From contig SKIA01000033.1 of the NCBI GenBank assembly GCA_007116645.1, positions 1 through 6,360 on the forward strand: a stretch of DNA of 6,360 nucleotides. Direction: 5' to 3'. This DNA is from Candidatus Woesearchaeota archaeon. GTDB lineage: Archaea; Nanobdellota; Nanobdellia; Woesearchaeales; SKIA01. The position numbers and the translations under genes were made by a program. How positions within the stretch are numbered: position 1 is the stretch's first letter; every line of letters begins with the position of its first letter. The notes below the pieces were generated by a model that was not told the origin of the DNA, made no database searches, and saw nothing but the letters and a program-made list of their open reading frames with translations. Shown piece by piece: positions 3,219-6,360 of this stretch.

Positions 3219-4547
3219 ATGGGAATAGAATTAACAGCAATTGGTGGCTACAACGAAGTAGGACGCCAATCAACAGCAATAAAGATTGACGACGACGTAT
3301 TCATTGTAGATTTAGGACTACACCTTGACCAGTACATCAAGTATACGGAAGACGAAGAAGAAGATATAACCACGACATCACGACGTGGTCTTAGAAAAGC
3401 AGGAGCAATTCCTGACTGGACTAGTATTAAAGATTGGAAAAAAGATGTCAAAGGCATCATTCTTACACACGCGCACCTTGATCATATCGGAGCAGTACCA
3501 TACCTTGCAGAATTGTTTGACTGCCCTGTCTACGGTTCACCGTTCACCATAGCGCTGCTCAAACAACTCATTGATGACAAAACCATGAAGTTCGAAAATG
3601 AGCTCATCCCAGTAACAAAACCTATACAACTAACCGAGGGAGTCAAGTTAGAACTCATTCATATGACTCACAGCACTGTGGACTGTAAAATGGTTGTCCT
3701 GCACAACAAGCACGGAGCAGTGGTTGTTGATAACGACTTCAAGCTTGACCGACACCCAACACTTGGAAAACCTCCTGACTTTGCAGCAATTGAGCGACTT
3801 TCAGGAAAAGTAGTTGCACATGTGGGCGAGTGTCTATATGCGCCTCACCCATCAAAAACTCCTTCTGAAAGCGTGGCAAGAAAAATGCTTGAAGAAGTGC
3901 TATTAGAAGAAGACTTCGAGGGACGAACAGTATTTGTGAGCACGTTCTCAAGTCACATTGCACGACTCTCAAGCATTATTGACATGGGAAAAGCAATGGG
4001 CAGAAAGGTCGTATTCCTTGGGCGATCGATGGCTAAATACTTGGCTGCTGCAGAAGAAGCAAATATTCTCAAACTGCCAAAGCACGTGGAAGTACTCAAG
4101 TACGGCTCTCAAATTAGAAAGTTTTTCAAACAGCAAAAAGACCTTTCAAAGTACCTTATTGTATGCACAGGCCACATGGGCGAGCCAAAAGCTGCTCTTG
4201 CAAAGCTAGCTGATGGTGGATATCCTTTCAAATTCAAACCAGATGATGTCGTGGTTTTCTCAAGCAATGTTATTCCTATGCCGCTTATTATTGCAAACCG
4301 TGACGAGCTTGTCAGAAAGCTGAAAGGTCAGCACGTACGCATTTTTGATGGCGTACACGTCTCAGGACACGCAAGCAAGGAAGATCTGCGCTGGTTGATG
4401 ACAACGCTTGCCGCAAAACACTTGATTCCAAACCACGGAACGCCTGAAATGACTGAAGCATACATTGATATTGCTCGCGAAGCAGGTATTCCTCCGTCAC
4501 GCATTCACAACCTGCGAGAAGGCGACAGAATCACTCTTGTGGAATAA
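3219..4547 (+). CDS. Archaeal RNase J-type beta-CASP ribonuclease
   Basis: This 442-aa protein is full length for the archaeal RNase J group. Metallo-beta-lactamase motifs are in order: Asp31 in FIVDLG (motif 1), HAHLDH 84-89 (motif 2, zinc ligands), His151 in HMTHST (motif 3) and Asp173 in VVDNDFK (motif 4). The beta-CASP part has STFSSHIARL (241-250), His384 in HVSGHASKEDL (motif B) and His406 in IPNHGTPE (motif C). TPSE (214-217) is also typical of the RNase J branch. There is no KH domain, unlike the aCPSF1 group. Known archaeal RNase J enzymes are 5'-3' exoribonucleases that degrade RNA with a 5' monophosphate in the cytoplasm. The ATG is 4 bp after the RHH stop without an SD sequence, so it is probably translated by coupling from a shared transcript. 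All metal ligands are present, so it should be active. Confidence 0.93.
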   Translation: MGIELTAIGGYNEVGRQSTAIKIDDDVFIVDLGLHLDQYIKYTEDEEEDITTTSRRGLRKAGAIPDWTSIKDWKKDVKGIILTHAHLDHIGAVPYLAELFDCPVYGSPFTIALLKQLIDDKTMKFENELIPVTKPIQLTEGVKLELIHMTHSTVDCKMVVLHNKHGAVVVDNDFKLDRHPTLGKPPDFAAIERLSGKVVAHVGECLYAPHPSKTPSESVARKMLEEVLLEEDFEGRTVFVSTFSSHIARLSSIIDMGKAMGRKVVFLGRSMAKYLAAAEEANILKLPKHVEVLKYGSQIRKFFKQQKDLSKYLIVCTGHMGEPKAALAKLADGGYPFKFKPDDVVVFSSNVIPMPLIIANRDELVRKLKGQHVRIFDGVHVSGHASKEDLRWLMTTLAAKHLIPNHGTPEMTEAYIDIAREAGIPPSRIHNLREGDRITLVE

Positions 4548-4632
4548 GTTAGGCACCAGCATGTTTTCACTCTGCAGAGACCTTCAAGACACAATGTTTA
4601 AATAGCTCCATGTTCTGGCTAATGTAGATAAC
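4548..4632. other. Short intergenic region with the PCNA promoter
   Basis: These 85 bp separate the RNase J stop from the PCNA start. They contain the PCNA TATA element at 4597-4604. I see no T-tract of four or more apart from TTTT at 4564-4567, so read-through from the RNase J operon into PCNA is possible. Confidence 0.5.
4597..4604 (+). promoter_or_regulatory. TATA box of the PCNA gene
   Basis: TTTAAATA, identical to the box at 131-138, is centred about 32 bp before the ATG at 4633. Transcription would start near 4627, leaving a leader of only a few bases. No SD is present in GGCTAATGTAGATAAC. Confidence 0.65.
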
Positions 4633-5397
4633 ATGAAACTCGCACTCGCAGACGCAAAACTCCTTAAAGACGCAGTAGCCATCATTTCTGAACTCGTTAC
4701 TGAAGCACGATTCTCAGTAACCAAAGATGGCGTAAACCTCATCGCACTCGACCCAGCAACTGTTGCTATGGTCGATTTCACGCTTCTCGCATCAGCATTC
4801 TCAGAATACGAGACTACAGGCGATGAAGATATCTCACTGAACTTGATGAACCTAAAACAAGTTCTCAGAAGAGCAGGAGCAACCGACAGTGTAATTCTTG
4901 AGCAAGTTGACAACAAACTCAAAATCACCATCAAAGGCGCATCAACCAGAACATTCCACTTACCTCTTATTGACGTTGACGACGGTAAACGACAAGTGCC
5001 AAAAGTAGAGTACGCAGTCACCGTCACAACCACCAGCGCACAACTAGCCGACGCAATTGACGACGCAGACATCGTTGCTGAAAGCGTTGCGTTCATCGCT
5101 GAGGACAAAAACCTTGCAATCAGTGCAGAAGGGGACCTATCAAAAGCACACATTGACATTCCTCAAGACCACGACACAAAAATCGTTGTCGAAGAAAAGG
5201 TGGGCGGCCAAGATGTTGAGCAACCAGTCAAAGCACGCTACAGCATCGAGTACCTCAAGAAAATGGTTCAAGGAGCAAAACTTGCTGACAAAGTCACTGC
5301 TCAATTCAGAACAGACCACCCCTTGCGCCTTGAGTACAAGGTTCTAAACAAGGTACGACTCGCGTTTATCCTCGCACCTCGCGTTGAGAACGATTAG
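4633..5397 (+). CDS. pcn: DNA polymerase sliding clamp (PCNA)
   Basis: This 254-aa protein matches the usual archaeal PCNA length (about 245-250). The N-terminal domain is about residues 1-111 and contains the family signature GVNLIALDPATVAMVDF (33-49). The interdomain connecting loop is near PLIDVDDGKRQVPKVEY (111-127). The C-terminal domain follows, with YSIEYLKKMV (203-212), DHPLRLEY (228-235) and FILAPRVE (245-252). The protein forms a ring around DNA that tethers DNA polymerases, ligase, FEN1 and other PIP-box proteins. Only one copy is in this window, which would fit a homotrimer, but the rest of the genome is not visible. It is transcribed from its own nearly leaderless promoter and ends at a T9 tract. 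The acidic composition is normal for clamps. The start is unambiguous because the sequence begins MKLALADAKLLKDAV, matching other PCNA N-termini. Confidence 0.97.
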   Translation: MKLALADAKLLKDAVAIISELVTEARFSVTKDGVNLIALDPATVAMVDFTLLASAFSEYETTGDEDISLNLMNLKQVLRRAGATDSVILEQVDNKLKITIKGASTRTFHLPLIDVDDGKRQVPKVEYAVTVTTTSAQLADAIDDADIVAESVAFIAEDKNLAISAEGDLSKAHIDIPQDHDTKIVVEEKVGGQDVEQPVKARYSIEYLKKMVQGAKLADKVTAQFRTDHPLRLEYKVLNKVRLAFILAPRVEND

Positions 5398-5486
5398 GGT
5401 TCAAATCTTTTTTTTTATGCCTGAATAACAAATACCTATTTTCGATTCACTCAATACAGTGTTCCTAAGAGTTAATTTCTTGGTTC
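5398..5486. other. Convergent intergenic region between PCNA and SAHH
   Basis: These 89 bp lie between two convergent genes. A T9 tract serves the plus strand. No comparable T-tract for the minus-strand gene is visible in the first 70 bp after its stop, so its transcript may run into the PCNA 3' end. Confidence 0.5.
5408..5416 (+). terminator. T9 terminator of PCNA
   Basis: Nine consecutive T begin 11 bp after the PCNA stop codon, a standard archaeal oligo-T terminator. There is no convincing hairpin. Confidence 0.7.
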
Positions 5487-6360
5487 TCAGTAGCGATACC
5501 AGTCAGGTTTGTACGGTCCTTGCGGCGAGACATCAATATAGTCTGCTTGGTCAGAACGCAGCTGGGTTAATCGCGCTCCAAGTTTCTCAAGGTGGAGTCG
5601 AGCAACTTCTTCGTCAAGCTCTTTTGGCAATACCGTCACACCAACTTCGTGTTCTTGCTCCCAAAGGGCAAGTTGTGCAAGTACTTGGTTTGAAAAGCTT
5701 GCGCTCATAACAAATGATGGGTGTCCTGTTGCACAACCAAGATTCATGAGTCGTCCTTCTGCGAGTAAGATGATGCTGTGGCCGTCGTCAAACGTGTACT
5801 TGTCAACTTGTGGCTTGATAGTATCTCGTACAGCGCTGCTTTTTTCTAGTCGCTCAAATTGTATTTCGTTATCAAAATGTCCGATGTTGCTCACGATAGC
5901 CATGTCCTTCATTTGCTCAAGGTGCTCGAGTGTGATGACATCTTTGTTTCCAGTTGCGGTAACGTAAATATCTGCTTCTGAGAGTACATCTTCAATACGT
6001 GCTACTTGGAACCCTTCCATTAAGGCTTGCAATGCACAGATAGGGTCTACTTCTGTAACGATAACGCGCGCTCCTTGTCCGCGAAGTGCTTGTGCACATC
6101 CTTTGCCCACTTCTCCGTATCCACAGACTACTGCTACTTTTCCACTGATCATAACGTCTGTTGCTCTGTTGAGTCCGTCAATGACTGAGTGTCTGCAACC
6201 ATAGATGTTGTCAAACTTACTTTTTGTGACTGAGTCGTTTACATTAATTGCTGGAAACAAGAGTTTTCCTTGACTGTGCATCTTGTAGAGGCGGTGTACT
6301 CCTGTAGTGGTTTCTTCTGAAACACCTTTGATGTTTTGCGCCATCTCCGTCCATCGGCTA
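5487..6360 (-). CDS. ahcY: S-adenosylhomocysteine hydrolase (C-terminal 290 residues, partial)
   Basis: This enzyme hydrolyses S-adenosylhomocysteine reversibly to adenosine and homocysteine, removing the product inhibitor of methyltransferases. The reading frame stays open to the window edge. The ATG at 6344 is internal, because SRWTE precedes it in frame and the SAHH signature GVSEETTTGVHRLY follows at once. The N-terminal part of the substrate domain is therefore outside the window. Numbering from that internal Met, visible landmarks are EETTTG (10-15), INVNDSVTKSKFDN (33-46, with the catalytic Lys and Asp), the NAD-binding GYGEVGKG (75-82), SNIGHFDNE (152-160), NLGCATGHPSFVM (201-213) and the C-terminal tail GPYKPDWYRY (276-285) that reaches into the neighbouring subunit's NAD site. 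This tail and GNKDVITLEH are typical of bacterial enzymes. It is convergent with PCNA. Confidence 0.96.
   Translation of the reverse strand, partial: SRWTEMAQNIKGVSEETTTGVHRLYKMHSQGKLLFPAINVNDSVTKSKFDNIYGCRHSVIDGLNRATDVMISGKVAVVCGYGEVGKGCAQALRGQGARVIVTEVDPICALQALMEGFQVARIEDVLSEADIYVTATGNKDVITLEHLEQMKDMAIVSNIGHFDNEIQFERLEKSSAVRDTIKPQVDKYTFDDGHSIILLAEGRLMNLGCATGHPSFVMSASFSNQVLAQLALWEQEHEVGVTVLPKELDEEVARLHLEKLGARLTQLRSDQADYIDVSPQGPYKPDWYRY

Noticed and set aside
2957..4547. Toxin-antitoxin module (RHH antitoxin plus neighbour)
   Set aside because: The downstream gene is a full-length RNase J with all catalytic motifs, not a small toxin.
4584..5159. 191-aa open frame antisense to PCNA
   Set aside because: It is Ser/Ala/Thr-rich low-complexity translation of the complement of a well-supported gene, with no family features and no promoter of its own.
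5487..6344. SAHH starting at the ATG at 6344
   Set aside because: The frame continues upstream (SRWTE) to the window edge, and the family needs well over 100 further N-terminal residues, so this Met is internal.

Overview
The window is archaeal chromosomal DNA. It carries a PCNA sliding clamp of archaeal/eukaryotic type, an archaeal RNase J-type beta-CASP ribonuclease, a tRNA-Leu interrupted at the canonical archaeal intron position (37/38), TATA-like boxes about 26 bp upstream of start codons with almost no leader, and T-tract terminators. The small coiled-coil proteins, compact layout and relaxed tRNA splice motif would fit a DPANN lineage such as Woesearchaeota. That placement is inference and only moderately secure.

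Layout: 1-74 (minus) is the 5' end of an unidentified gene, divergent from a three-gene operon at 173-1677 (plus). The operon encodes a proline-rich protein with a C-terminal coiled-coil domain, a 68-aa protein that is essentially a second copy of that domain, and a 148-aa coiled-coil protein with a Lys-Pro linker. The genes overlap or abut, so the products may form one assembly of unknown function. An intron-containing tRNA-Leu(CAA) gene follows at 1699-1817.

Positions 1818-2956 hold no convincing gene. This 1.1-kb T-rich stretch carries seven dispersed copies of a 19-26 bp composite palindromic motif (TRCACGTYGAATTCACGTG plus extensions), three pairs of which are spaced 74-78 bp apart. It ends in a roughly helically phased CGAAA cluster just in front of a leaderless ribbon-helix-helix (RHH) gene at 2957-3214. 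The RHH gene is followed after 4 bp by the RNase J gene (3219-4547), and PCNA (4633-5397) then has its own leaderless promoter. On the minus strand, 5487 to beyond 6360 encodes the C-terminal two thirds of S-adenosylhomocysteine hydrolase, of a form resembling bacterial enzymes.

The main candidate for something undescribed is the repeat array beside the RHH gene. It looks like a multi-site protein-binding region, such as a regulatory, partition-type or origin-type locus, and the adjacent RHH protein is the obvious but unproven ligand. The other notable points are the paralogous coiled-coil pair, the coupling of a DNA-binding protein to an mRNA-decay nuclease, and the bacterial-type SAHH.
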